Shown one piece after another: positions 33,435 through 41,749 of a stretch of 64,000 nucleotides of DNA (positions within the stretch are counted from its first letter, which is position 1; each line of letters begins with the position of its first letter). This stretch comes from Flavobacterium branchiicola (lineage in GTDB: Bacteria > Bacteroidota > Bacteroidia > Flavobacteriales > Flavobacteriaceae), in NCBI RefSeq assembly GCF_018383905.1, contig NZ_JAGYWA010000006.1, positions 248,001 through 312,000 on the forward strand, read 5' to 3'. Position numbers and translations under genes: made by a program. A model generated the notes under the pieces. That model did not search any database and had not been told where the DNA came from. It saw only the letters and a program-made list of their open reading frames with translations.

Positions 33435-35009
33435 TTAAGCTTTATTTTCTTTTATTTTTCTCCAGACAAAATCTCCAACGAAATAAAGAGCCAGAACAAT
33501 TAAGAAATATTTAAAGTAAGATTGCGGTTGTCCTTCACCGTCTACAGTAGTGAATACCCTGTTCCATCTGATTTTATTAATTCCCTTGCCGTTAGTATCC
33601 CAGCTCATCCAGATGAAAACTGGTTTTCCAACAATATGATCGTCCGGAGTGTATCCAAAATAACGAGCGTCAAGTGAATTGTGACGATTGTCTCCCATCA
33701 TCCAGTAATAGTTTTTCTGGAATGTATAGGTTGTTGCAGGTTTTCCGTCAATTATGATTTCAGAATCTTTGACTTCTAATTTATGGCCTTCATAGTTTGA
33801 GATGATTTCTTTGTATAAAGGCAATACTTTTGTGTTTAAAGCAACTGTTTTTCCAGCTTGCGGAATGTAAATTGGTCCCATATTGTCGCAACTCCAGTTG
33901 TTTGTTGTAGATGGTTTTCCGTCCTGATAATCCGGGAAAATACCATCTTCAGGACCTTTTACGATTTCTCTTTTTACACCGGTAATTCCTGGTGTGCTTT
34001 TTAATCGGTCAACACTTGCCTGAGTTAATGCTCTAAAATAAAGAGTATCTCTGTTTTTACCAGTAAAACCGGCTCCGTCAGTAATGTCTAATTCTTTTAA
34101 AAGGGCTTCGAAATCAATAGGTGTTTTTCCGTCATAACCAACAGAATAAGAATATTGAGGTTTGGCTCTTTCTGGTAATATTAATTCTTTTCCGTTTATA
34201 AAAACAATACCATTTTTAATTTGTAATGAGTCACCTGGAATACCAACGCAACGTTTTACATAATTGGTTTTTTTGTCAATTGGTTTGTAGTAAAATTTAT
34301 CGGCAGGAATGTACATGTTATATGCTGTGTCTCTAGGCCAGTTGAATACTACAATATCATTGTTTTTTATTTTTTCAAAAGCAGGAAGTCTTAAATAAGG
34401 CAATTGTGGCCAGCTCAAATACGATTTAATTTTGGCAAACGGGATCGTGTCATGAACCATTGGCAAAGCAACAGTAGTCATAGGAACTCTAGGGCCATAA
34501 TTTAATTTACTTACAAAAAGGAAATCTCCAATTAATAACGATTTTTCTAATGAAGAAGACGGAATTGTATAAGGTTGTACAACGTAAGTGTGTACTAAAG
34601 TTGCTACTATTACGGCAAAAAGAAGAGAGCTTACTGTATCTGCGGTTTTGTTTTCAGGAGTGAGCGTTCTATTAGCGTTGTATTCTAATTTCTGAGTGTA
34701 GTTTACATAATAGATATAAAATCCAAATGTAAAAATTCCAAGAATAGTGTCTAAGGTTGTTTTTTTGCCAAAAGTTCTTAATGTCTCTACCCAAACTACC
34801 GGAAACATAATTAAGTTGATAATTGGTATGAAAAGAAGTAAAGTCCACCAGGTTGGTCGGCTGATTATTTTCATTAAAACAATAGCGTTGTACACCGGAA
34901 TTGCAGCTTCCCAGCTTTTTCTTCCTGCTGCCTGATATAGTTTCCAGGTTCCCAGAAAATGAATAATCTGTACTGCTAAGAAAAATACGAACCAAAGATA
35001 TAGTGTCAT
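33435..35009 (-). CDS. lepB: Signal peptidase I with membrane-rich N-terminus
   Basis: LepB removes signal peptides from Sec-exported proteins on the outer face of the cytoplasmic membrane. It is 524 residues, about twice the length of compact forms. Residues 1-105 form three or four membrane helices before the canonical anchor (127-145). The catalytic Ser is Ser153 in IPSSSLEKSL, where the usual PSGSM box has become PSSSL. The general base is Lys252 in YVKRCVGIPGD. Box E is GDNRHNSLDARYFG. A ~120-residue insert lies between boxes D and E. It ends the conserved parA-parB-DUF5683-dapB run. Confidence 0.95.
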   Translation of the reverse strand: MTLYLWFVFFLAVQIIHFLGTWKLYQAAGRKSWEAAIPVYNAIVLMKIISRPTWWTLLLFIPIINLIMFPVVWVETLRTFGKKTTLDTILGIFTFGFYIYYVNYTQKLEYNANRTLTPENKTADTVSSLLFAVIVATLVHTYVVQPYTIPSSSLEKSLLIGDFLFVSKLNYGPRVPMTTVALPMVHDTIPFAKIKSYLSWPQLPYLRLPAFEKIKNNDIVVFNWPRDTAYNMYIPADKFYYKPIDKKTNYVKRCVGIPGDSLQIKNGIVFINGKELILPERAKPQYSYSVGYDGKTPIDFEALLKELDITDGAGFTGKNRDTLYFRALTQASVDRLKSTPGITGVKREIVKGPEDGIFPDYQDGKPSTTNNWSCDNMGPIYIPQAGKTVALNTKVLPLYKEIISNYEGHKLEVKDSEIIIDGKPATTYTFQKNYYWMMGDNRHNSLDARYFGYTPDDHIVGKPVFIWMSWDTNGKGINKIRWNRVFTTVDGEGQPQSYFKYFLIVLALYFVGDFVWRKIKENKA

Positions 35010-35066
35010 AATATTTTGTTTATAGTTTTAGGTTTAAGATTTTAATTGCTCTTAAACTCTATCAGT

Positions 35067-35768
35067 TTATTTTAAATTTAGAACATCTTTCATGCTGAAA
35101 ATTCCTTTTTTTCCAACAATCCATTCAGCAGCAATAACAGCTCCCAAGGCAAAACCTTCACGATTGTGAGCAGTATGTTTTAATTCGATACTGTCAACAA
35201 CTGAGTCGTAAGTTACGGTGTGAGTTCCCGGAACATCGCCAATTCTTTTTGCTTCAATGTGAATTTCATTTTTAGCAGCTTCTTCTAAAGTCCAGTTGTT
35301 ATAATTGCTGTTTTCAATAACACCTTTTGCTAATGAAATCGCTGTTCCGCTTGGTGCATCCAGTTTTTGAGTATGGTGAATTTCTTCCATTGTAACTTTA
35401 TAAGAATCAAATTGAGCCATTATTTTAGCTAAATACTCATTAAGTTCGAAGAAAATATTAACGCCTAAACTAAAATTAGAACTTGAAATAAATGCACCTT
35501 GTTTTTCATTACAAAGTTTTACCATTTCATCATAATGTTCTAACCATCCTGTGGTTCCTGAAACAACAGGAACATTTGCGTTAAAACTATTTGATATATT
35601 GTCAACGGCTGCAGTTGGAATACTGAAGTCGATTGCGACATCTGCGGTTGAAAGTCCGTCGTATGTGTTGAATTCGTCTTTCTTTAAAACAATTTCATGA
35701 CCTCTTTCTAAAGCAATTCTTTCGATTACTTTACCCATTTTTCCGTATCCTAAAAGCGCAATTTTCAT
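35067..35768 (-). CDS. dapB: 4-hydroxy-tetrahydrodipicolinate reductase
   Basis: DapB is in the diaminopimelate/lysine pathway that supplies peptidoglycan. The 233-residue protein has the NAD(P)-binding GYGKMGKVIE, DFSIPTAA, SGTTGW, the catalytic His in EEIHHTQKLDAPSGTA and GDVPGTHTVTYDS. The short form is typical in Bacteroidota. It lies between the DUF5683 gene (39 bases) and lepB (57 bases) on the same strand. Confidence 0.95.
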   Translation of the reverse strand: MKIALLGYGKMGKVIERIALERGHEIVLKKDEFNTYDGLSTADVAIDFSIPTAAVDNISNSFNANVPVVSGTTGWLEHYDEMVKLCNEKQGAFISSSNFSLGVNIFFELNEYLAKIMAQFDSYKVTMEEIHHTQKLDAPSGTAISLAKGVIENSNYNNWTLEEAAKNEIHIEAKRIGDVPGTHTVTYDSVVDSIELKHTAHNREGFALGAVIAAEWIVGKKGIFSMKDVLNLK

Positions 35769-35807
35769 TTTGTAAGTGTTTGTTAATTTTAAATAGAAAG
35801 AAACTAT

Positions 35808-36377
35808 TTAAAAATGATAATTAAAAGTTAGTCCAACATTTGGTTTAAAAGTTACATCGGCGGGATAAATCTCCGGACGTAATGATAATCTTTCGTTTAC
35901 GTTGAATTGAATCAATGCCGCATCAACATTGGCATCGATAATGTTTAAGACATAAAAACCAACAACAAATAAAGCAGATAAATCTCTGTTTCTCTGATAG
36001 AATTTTTGTCCGGCAATAAGTCTGCTGTCGTCTAGATAGTCGTACTTACCGCCAGTTCCCGGGCCGTAACCTTCGAGTCTACGTTTGTATTCGTCCCGAT
36101 AATCGTGGTATTTTTTGTTGTTGTCTATGTAAAAGTATAAACTGGTACCAATAGCACCGTATACAATTGGAATTTTCCAGTATTTTTTATTGTAAGCCTG
36201 ACCTAATCCTGGTAGAATTGCAGAGTAAAATGCTGCTTTTGCTGGTGTCAGCGGGTCTATTTCTTCTAACTTGGTAGTGTCTTTAGCGACCAAAACCGTT
36301 TCTTCTTTTGACTGAGCAAAAAGAGAAACGGTTCCTATTAGAAAGAACAATAAACTTATGGGGACAATCTTATTCAC
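35808..36377 (-). CDS. DUF5683 domain envelope protein
   Basis: A 189-residue protein with a signal peptide (KIVPISLLFFLIGTVSLFAQS) and the DUF5683 segment KAAFYSAILPGLGQAYNKKY with KIPIVYGAIGTSLYFY (hydrophobic, probably membrane). The start is GTG, overlapping the parB stop by one base. The family has no known function. It is conserved in this cluster between parB and dapB. Confidence 0.87.
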   Translation of the reverse strand: MNKIVPISLLFFLIGTVSLFAQSKEETVLVAKDTTKLEEIDPLTPAKAAFYSAILPGLGQAYNKKYWKIPIVYGAIGTSLYFYIDNNKKYHDYRDEYKRRLEGYGPGTGGKYDYLDDSRLIAGQKFYQRNRDLSALFVVGFYVLNIIDANVDAALIQFNVNERLSLRPEIYPADVTFKPNVGLTFNYHF

Positions 36378-37279
36378 TATCCGTTTATTAATTTTATAAT
36401 TCTGTTAAAGTCAGCTTCAGAACTAAAAGGAATTGTAATCTTTCCTTTTCCGTTGCCTGCGACTTTGATATCAACTTTTGAACCAAAATAATCGTTAAAA
36501 GAATTTTTTTGTGTTTCTCTAACCATAAAAGAAGAATCTGCTTTTGGCTTTCCTTCTGCTTTTGGCTGCTGTCCTTCGTGGTAATTTTTAACTAAAGCTT
36601 CAGTTTCGCGAACAGAAAGGTTCTGGCTTACGATTTTTTGGTAAATATCAGTCTGAACATCTAAATCTTCAATGTTGATAATTGCTCTACCGTGTCCCAT
36701 GCTAATAAAACCGTCACGAATACCAGTTTGGATAATCGGGTCTAATTTTAAAAGACGTAAATAGTTGGCAATCGTAGAACGTTTTTTTCCAACGCGCTCA
36801 CTCATTTGCTCTTGTGTTAATTGAATTTCATCAATTAAACGTTGGTAAGAAAGTGCAATCTCGATTGGGTCTAAGTCATGACGCTGAATATTTTCAACCA
36901 AAGCCATTACTAAAGACTCATTGTCATTAGCAATACGAATATAGGCAGGAACGTGAGTTAGTCCAACTAAAGTTGAAGCACGCAAACGACGCTCTCCAGA
37001 GATTAACTGATATTTGTTGAAGTCTAATTTACGAACAGTAATAGGTTGAATCACACCAAGTTCTTTAATAGAAGTGGCTAATTCGCGTAATGATTCTTCG
37101 TTAAAATTGCTTCTTGGCTGAAATGGATTTATTTCGATAGCACTTATTTCAAGCTCAATAATATTTCCAACAACCTTATCAGCATTTTTGTCTTCTACTG
37201 ATGAAATGTCGTTTTCCGGATCTTTTAGTAATGCTGATAATCCTCTTCCTAAGGCTTGTTTTTTAATTGCTTTTGTCAT
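36377..37279 (-). CDS. parB: Chromosome partitioning protein ParB
   Basis: The 300-residue protein is a CTP-dependent DNA clamp that binds parS sites and works with ParA in segregation. It starts LGRGLSALL and includes IEISAIEINPFQPR-like text (ISAIEINPFQPRSNF), the CTP-binding ISGERRLRAS and ENIQRHDLDP, and the helix-turn-helix TQEQMSERVGKKRSTIANY. No parS-like 16-mer palindrome was seen in the window. It follows parA after 5 bases. Confidence 0.95.
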   Translation of the reverse strand: MTKAIKKQALGRGLSALLKDPENDISSVEDKNADKVVGNIIELEISAIEINPFQPRSNFNEESLRELATSIKELGVIQPITVRKLDFNKYQLISGERRLRASTLVGLTHVPAYIRIANDNESLVMALVENIQRHDLDPIEIALSYQRLIDEIQLTQEQMSERVGKKRSTIANYLRLLKLDPIIQTGIRDGFISMGHGRAIINIEDLDVQTDIYQKIVSQNLSVRETEALVKNYHEGQQPKAEGKPKADSSFMVRETQKNSFNDYFGSKVDIKVAGNGKGKITIPFSSEADFNRIIKLING

Positions 37280-37284
37280 AAAAA

Positions 37285-38052
37285 CTATTTGCTGTTTTTC
37301 TTTATAATTTCCTGAGCTAAATTAATGTAATTAACTGCTCCTTTGCTTGTTGCGTCATAGTTAATGATGCTTTCTCCAAAACTTGGTGCTTCGCTTAATT
37401 TTACATTACGCTGAATAACGGTTTCAAAAACCATGTCGTTAAAGTGTTTTTGAACCTCTTCGACAACCTGATTAGATAAACGTAATCTTGAATCATACAT
37501 TGTAAGTAATAATCCTTCGATATCAAGATCAGGGTTATGAATTTTTTGAATACTTTTTATAGTGTTCAATAATTTTCCTAATCCTTCAAGTGCAAAATAC
37601 TCACATTGAATAGGAATAACTACTGAATCTGCAGCTGTCAAAGCATTTAAGGTTAATAAACCTAAAGAAGGAGCACAATCGATAATGATAAAATCATATT
37701 CTTCTTTTGCTTCTTCCAATGCTTTTTTAAGCATATACTCACGGTTTTCTTTGTCAACCAATTCAATTTCGATCGCAACAAGGTCAATGTGAGCAGGGAT
37801 CACGTCAACATTTGGAGCTGTACATTTTAAAATGGCTTCTTTTGGTGTTACAGTATGTTCAAGAATTTGATAAGTTCCTGTTTCAACTGATTCTACGTCA
37901 ATTCCAAGACCAGATGTAGCATTGGCCTGAGGATCAGCGTCGATTAGTAATACTTTTTTCTCTAAAACACCTAATGAGGCAGCAAGATTTACTGATGTAG
38001 TAGTCTTTCCAACGCCTCCTTTTTGATTAGCAATAGCAATGATTTTGCCCAT
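37285..38052 (-). CDS. parA: Chromosome partitioning ATPase ParA (Soj)
   Basis: The 255-residue deviant Walker ATPase has KGGVGKTT at 10-17, LLIDADPQANAT and FIIIDCAPSLGLLT. It binds DNA non-specifically in its ATP state and is discharged by ParB to move the origin region. Length is normal for chromosomal Soj. It is the first gene of a six-gene minus-strand block. Confidence 0.95.
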   Translation of the reverse strand: MGKIIAIANQKGGVGKTTTSVNLAASLGVLEKKVLLIDADPQANATSGLGIDVESVETGTYQILEHTVTPKEAILKCTAPNVDVIPAHIDLVAIEIELVDKENREYMLKKALEEAKEEYDFIIIDCAPSLGLLTLNALTAADSVVIPIQCEYFALEGLGKLLNTIKSIQKIHNPDLDIEGLLLTMYDSRLRLSNQVVEEVQKHFNDMVFETVIQRNVKLSEAPSFGESIINYDATSKGAVNYINLAQEIIKKNSK

Positions 38053-38380
38053 TTATTTTCTGAATTTTGAACCGTAAAAATACAATTATTTATGGTTTCT
38101 GAAAATCTATTTTGTTAACATTTAAGAAAGTTCGATTAATCGTGGTATGGTGCGTGTTTCCAAGAATTTAATTTTGGAAATTGTAAAAAAATAGTGAGAA
38201 AATTTTGTGCTGTTTTCTTCTTCTTTTTGTTTAAAAAGCACTAGTTTATCGTTTAATCAGAAAAAAGTGCTTAAATATTAAATCCGGGTTCAAAATAAAA
38301 TAGCAGATTAGATTGTAGTGGAAAAAATGTCATTTGAAAAAATGAAAAGACTTTTGTAGGGATGCGATAACCTTTTGGTT
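38053..38380. other. 328-base spacer upstream of parA
   Basis: This AT-rich region should hold the parA promoter. It contains one weak inverted pair (AAAAAGCACT at about 38233 and AAAAGTGCTT at about 38262). I see no ORF or RNA gene. Confidence 0.5.
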
Positions 38381-38632
38381 TTACAATTTATACTCAAAAT
38401 TAATATCTTGAAGATGTCTTTTTGCGCCACGTTTTTTTATTTTGGTTTCTAGATTAACCGCCTCAGATCGTGAGCTGGTCTGGATTTTGTAAACTAGCTT
38501 CCAAGGTATTCCATTTTTTGTAGATAATGATTGTCCACTGTTATGTCTTTTAAGTCTGTCATCAATATCATTTGTTTGACCGATATAAAACTTTTCTTTT
38601 GTACTGCTATAGAGAATATAAACGAAAAACAT
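38381..38632 (-). CDS. GIY-YIG nuclease-like small protein
   Basis: From the ATG at 38632 it has 83 residues: MFFVYILYSSTKEKFYIGQT, DRLKRHNSG, WKLVYK and RSEAVNLETKIKKRGAKRHL, all signature elements of the UvrC-type small GIY-YIG family. A longer frame would read through the tRNA-Pro gene and is not real. The catalytic Tyr, Arg, Glu residues are present. Such genes are often present in many copies near tRNAs; the role is unknown. A tRNA terminator lies directly upstream. Confidence 0.88.
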   Translation of the reverse strand: MFFVYILYSSTKEKFYIGQTNDIDDRLKRHNSGQSLSTKNGIPWKLVYKIQTSSRSEAVNLETKIKKRGAKRHLQDINFEYKL

Positions 38633-38652
38633 AAGACTTGGAATTAAAATGA

Positions 38653-38680
38653 AAAAGCCGAACATTTCTGTTCGGCTTTT
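38653..38680 (-). terminator. Terminator of tRNA-Pro
   Basis: AAAAGCCGAACA-TTTC-TGTTCGGCTTTT is a perfect 12 bp hairpin two bases 3' of the tRNA end on the minus strand, which separates it from the GIY-YIG gene. Confidence 0.9.
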
Positions 38681-38681
38681 G

Positions 38682-38756
38682 TCGGGGTGGCAGGATTCGA
38701 ACCTGCGGCCTCCTGCTCCCAAAGCAGGCGCGATAACCGGGCTACGCTACACCCCG
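38682..38756 (-). tRNA. tRNA-Pro, anticodon TGG
   Basis: On the minus strand the acceptor CGGGGTG...CACCCCG pairs over 7 bp with an A discriminator at 38682. The anticodon stem CCTGC/GCAGG encloses the loop TTTGGGA, giving TGG, and the T arm has GCAGGTTCGAATCCTGC. The CCA is not encoded. A degenerate second copy lies just upstream. Confidence 0.97.
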
Positions 38757-38832
38757 TAGCTTTGCTTATGATTGTTACTGTGGTCTTCCCGCCTTAGAGC
38801 GGGACACGATAACCGGGCTACGCTACACCCCG
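38757..38832 (-). pseudogene. Decayed tRNA-Pro copy (5' half intact)
   Basis: On the minus strand the first ~26 bases (CGGGGTGTAGCGTAGCCCGG and TTATCG) are identical to the functional tRNA-Pro. After that the sequence departs: an anticodon-like stem (TCCCG..CGGGA) with the wrong loop size, no T arm (no GGTTCGA), and no CACCCCG 3' end. The unit is 76 bases long and abuts the functional gene, so it looks like a tandem tRNA duplicate that has lost its 3' half. Confidence 0.75.
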
Positions 38833-38978
38833 AAGATGTATTTTGTTGTAGTGCCCGAAAGCGGTTGCAAAGATAGAAATAAATTTCATTTAGAAAAGAA
38901 AAAAATGAAAATAAATAAAACTTATTTTCGGATAGTTATTTCAGATTTATTTTAGATGTTATTTTTTATAATAAAGGT

Positions 38979-38986
38979 TACATTTG
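38979..38986 (+). promoter_or_regulatory. -7 box for trxB
   Basis: TACATTTG fits TAnnTTTG. It overlaps the longest possible trxB frame (from 38984), so the ATG at 39011 must be the start. Confidence 0.65.
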
Positions 38987-39010
38987 CAACACAAAAAAAA
39001 CATACACATT

Positions 39011-39958
39011 ATGTCAGATACAATCGAAAAAATTAAATGCCTTATTATAGGTTCTGGCCCGGCAGGTTATACTGCGGCTATTTATGCAGCCAGAGCAAAT
39101 ATGAATCCGGTTTTATACCAAGGTATGCAGCCTGGGGGTCAGTTGACTACAACAAATGAAGTAGAAAATTTTCCTGGATATGTTGATGGTGTTACAGGAC
39201 CGGAAATGATGATTCAGTTACAGGAACAAGCAAAACGTTTTGGTGCTGATATTCGTGATGGATGGGCTACTAAAGTTGATTTTTCAGGAGATATTCATAA
39301 AGTTTGGATTAATGATACAATCGAATTACACTGTGAAACTGTAATTATTTCTACAGGTGCTTCGGCTAAATATTTAGGATTACCATCAGAGCAACATTAC
39401 CTAAACATGGGTGGTGGAGTTTCGGCTTGTGCAGTTTGTGACGGATTTTTCTACAGAAATCAAGAAGTTGTGATTGTTGGAGCAGGAGATTCTGCTTGTG
39501 AAGAAGCACATTATTTGTCTAAACTTTGTAAAAAAGTTACTATGTTGGTAAGAAGTGAGAAATTCAGAGCTTCAAAAATCATGGAAGATCGTGTTCGTAA
39601 AACAGAGAATATCGAGATTTTAATGAACCACGATACTGTTGAAGTAGTAGGAGATAATCAGGTAGTTCATGCTATTAAAGCATTAAACAAAACTACTGGT
39701 GAAGTTATCGAAATTCCTGCAACTGGTTTCTTTGTTGCAATTGGGCACAAACCAAACACAGATATTTTTAAAGATTACATCACATTAGATGAAACAGGGT
39801 ATATTATTAATACTCCCGGAACTTCTAATACAAATGTAGCGGGTGTTTTTGTAGCGGGTGATGCTGCAGACCACGTTTACCGTCAGGCGATTACTGCTGC
39901 GGGTACAGGTTGTATGGCTGCATTGGACGCTGAAAGATATTTGGCTTCAAAAGACTAA
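39011..39958 (+). CDS. trxB: Thioredoxin-disulfide reductase
   Basis: From ATG 39011 the flavoenzyme has 315 residues. It passes electrons from NADPH through FAD and the redox pair Cys140-Ala-Val-Cys143 to thioredoxin. The FAD-binding LIIGSGPAGYTAAIYAAR, the NADPH-binding VIVGAGDSACEEAHYL and the C-terminal GVFVAGDAADHVYRQ motifs are all clear. It has its own promoter and a strong terminator. Confidence 0.95.
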   Translation: MSDTIEKIKCLIIGSGPAGYTAAIYAARANMNPVLYQGMQPGGQLTTTNEVENFPGYVDGVTGPEMMIQLQEQAKRFGADIRDGWATKVDFSGDIHKVWINDTIELHCETVIISTGASAKYLGLPSEQHYLNMGGGVSACAVCDGFFYRNQEVVIVGAGDSACEEAHYLSKLCKKVTMLVRSEKFRASKIMEDRVRKTENIEILMNHDTVEVVGDNQVVHAIKALNKTTGEVIEIPATGFFVAIGHKPNTDIFKDYITLDETGYIINTPGTSNTNVAGVFVAGDAADHVYRQAITAAGTGCMAALDAERYLASKD

Positions 39959-39965
39959 ATTTTTA

Positions 39966-40085
39966 GTTTCAGGTTTTAGGTTTTCTTTGTTTCAAGTTAG
40001 CCTAACTATATAAAAACAAAAAGTCCCTTTCAACGAAAGGGACTTTTTGTTTTATGTGAAACTTGAAACTTGAAAAACCTGAAAC
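39966..40085. repeat. Long inverted repeat enclosing the trxB terminator
   Basis: GTTTCAGGTTTTAGGTTTTC and TTTGTTTCAAGTT on the left pair imperfectly with AACTTGAAACTTGAAAAACC and TGAAAC on the right. The GTTTCAAGTT words are repeated in both arms. The terminator at 40016-40050 is in the middle. Confidence 0.75.
40016..40050. terminator. Bidirectional terminator between trxB and the GIN gene
   Basis: ACAAAAAGTCCCTTTC-AAC-GAAAGGGACTTTTTGT is a perfect 16 bp stem with both A and T runs. Confidence 0.95.
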
Positions 40086-40090
40086 AAAAA

Positions 40091-40924
40091 TTATTTTATC
40101 TTCTTCATCAATTTAGCTTCTTCAGAAAAACGGGTTAATTGTATGGCCGGATTTCCAAAAAGGGAAAGTTCTGCTTTGTCTCCAACAGCAAGCGAAAGTG
40201 TAGTTTCGGCTAAAATTGTACCCACTGCATAATTCTCAGCCGTTACATTAGCATCTTTTAAAGTGAATTTTGTTCCTGTAAAGATTGAATTATTATCTAG
40301 ACGAATCGTTGCTTTTTCAGCAATACCTTCAATTGTTGCGGTTGCTTTTTGATATAAATCGCATTTGAATTTTATAGCAGAAACTAATGATTTAATTGCG
40401 GCATTTTTGCTTAATTGAATACTTGCATCTTCTGCTTTTAGATTTATTTCAGCTCTTGATTTGTCATCAGAAACTAGATTGAATTTTTTTGCATTAACAT
40501 TTAAAAAGAGTTTTGAATAATCAACACTATTAAAAGTAATATCGTCTAATTTTAATTCCTGAATGGCATAAATTACAGCTTCATTTTTTGCAATAACTTT
40601 ATTCAGAGTACCAGTATAAATAACATGAACAGTTAATTTTTTAAAAATAGTACTTTCTTTAGAGGTATATAAACGTAACGTTTTATCTCGTAAATCCATA
40701 CCAACAATATCGTGTAGGTTATCATCGGCTTCAATTTTTATTTCGTTTTTCTCGCCACGTTCCAGGTAAACTTCCAAATTGTCATCTACTTCGAGTCCGT
40801 CAAAACTTTCCACTTCTTTTATAGATGTGGTTACAATCTTAGTTCCTTTTACTTTTTCTCTTTTTTGAGCAAAGGTTAATGTAGTAATACATAATAATAG
40901 GAACAGGGCAGTACTTTTTTTCAT
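40091..40924 (-). CDS. Secreted head-GIN domain (DUF2807) protein 1
   Basis: From ATG 40924 it is 277 residues with a signal peptide (KKSTALFLLLCITTLTFAQ). The rest is the auto-transporter-adhesin head GIN (DUF2807) domain with alternating strands and small residues (VESFDGLEVDDNLEVYLERG, EIKIEADDNLHDIV). Such proteins form a right-handed beta solenoid and sit in the envelope. Role unknown. It follows a second GIN gene on the same strand with a hairpin between. Confidence 0.87.
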   Translation of the reverse strand: MKKSTALFLLLCITTLTFAQKREKVKGTKIVTTSIKEVESFDGLEVDDNLEVYLERGEKNEIKIEADDNLHDIVGMDLRDKTLRLYTSKESTIFKKLTVHVIYTGTLNKVIAKNEAVIYAIQELKLDDITFNSVDYSKLFLNVNAKKFNLVSDDKSRAEINLKAEDASIQLSKNAAIKSLVSAIKFKCDLYQKATATIEGIAEKATIRLDNNSIFTGTKFTLKDANVTAENYAVGTILAETTLSLAVGDKAELSLFGNPAIQLTRFSEEAKLMKKIK

Positions 40925-40950
40925 TAATTCTAGATTTGATTTTGACAAAT

Positions 40951-40992
40951 ATAAAAGAAATCATCCACTTTGGGTGAATGATTTCTTTTATA
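40951..40992 (-). terminator. Hairpin between the two GIN genes
   Basis: AAAAGAAATCAT and ATGATTTCTTTT pair over 12 bases around a mixed loop. A/T runs flank it, so partial termination is likely. Confidence 0.6.
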
Positions 40993-41011
40993 TTTAACAC
41001 ATATATAAGGT

Positions 41012-41746
41012 TTAGCCTTTATTAATGTTTCCTCCTGAGCTTTGACTTTTCTCGATAGTTTTAGGCGTAATGTCATAACTAATGTTTCCGCCGCTGCTTG
41101 CCTGAGCTTTAAGACTTACAATTGGGTGAACACTTACAGTTCCTCCGCTTGACGCATCTGCATCGATATCATTTGCCAGTAATTTTGTAGCTTCAATAGA
41201 TCCTCCGCTTGATACCGAAGTTTTTACTTTTAAGGCTTTTCCTGTAATATTTATAGAACTTCCGCTATCAGAATCCAAGGCAATATTATCCGACTCTACA
41301 TTAACATCCATAGACGCTGCACTTGAAGCTTCTAACTGAACGTTCTCGCCTGTAAGTACATTTTTGCTGTGAACAGATGAAGCGCTTGATGCTTCTATTT
41401 TTTCAATTTTCGGCATTTTTACTGTAACCTTTTTCATGGTTACATTTCGGTATGAATTGAATTTACATGAAATTACTAATGTTCCGTTTTCCACTTTTGT
41501 AATAATTTCTTTTTGTAAATTATCGTCAGCTTCAACTTTAATTTCGGTCGAATCAGATTGCTCGATTACCAGGTCAATTGCATTGCTTACTGATATATTT
41601 TTAAAATCGCCCTGAACAGTTCTTTTTTCCGTAGTTACATTTCCGCTTCCTTCAATGGCATTCATGTTAAAGTTACAAGAAGCAAACAATAGTGCAGTAA
41701 TAGTGGCAATTATAAATTTCGTAATATGAATGATTATTTTTATCAT
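41012..41746 (-). CDS. Head-GIN (DUF2807) lipoprotein 2
   Basis: The 244-residue protein has a lipobox (LLFASCNF) and a GIN domain with the FKNISVSNAIDLVIEQ start and EIKVEADDNLQKEI. The beta solenoid is strikingly Ser/Gly-rich (SSGGS, SSASS, SDSGSS repeated turns). It is 3 bases after the PspC gene, and with PadR and PspC it forms an operon. Confidence 0.9.
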   Translation of the reverse strand: MIKIIIHITKFIIATITALLFASCNFNMNAIEGSGNVTTEKRTVQGDFKNISVSNAIDLVIEQSDSTEIKVEADDNLQKEIITKVENGTLVISCKFNSYRNVTMKKVTVKMPKIEKIEASSASSVHSKNVLTGENVQLEASSAASMDVNVESDNIALDSDSGSSINITGKALKVKTSVSSGGSIEATKLLANDIDADASSGGTVSVHPIVSLKAQASSGGNISYDITPKTIEKSQSSGGNINKG

Positions 41747-41749
41747 GGT

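Noticed and set aside
37285..38380. Origin of replication near parA/parB and recF
   Set aside because: No dnaA, no DnaA-box cluster and no parS-like palindrome found by eye. parAB alone do not locate the origin.
38633..38722. Longer frame of the GIY-YIG gene beginning MGAGGRRFESCHPDK
   Set aside because: It reads through the 3' half of the tRNA-Pro gene and its terminator. The ATG at 38632 fits the family start.
38984..39010. Nine-residue N-terminal extension of TrxB (MQHKKNIHI)
   Set aside because: It begins with TTG inside the probable promoter box; MSDTIEKIKCLIIGSG matches the family start.
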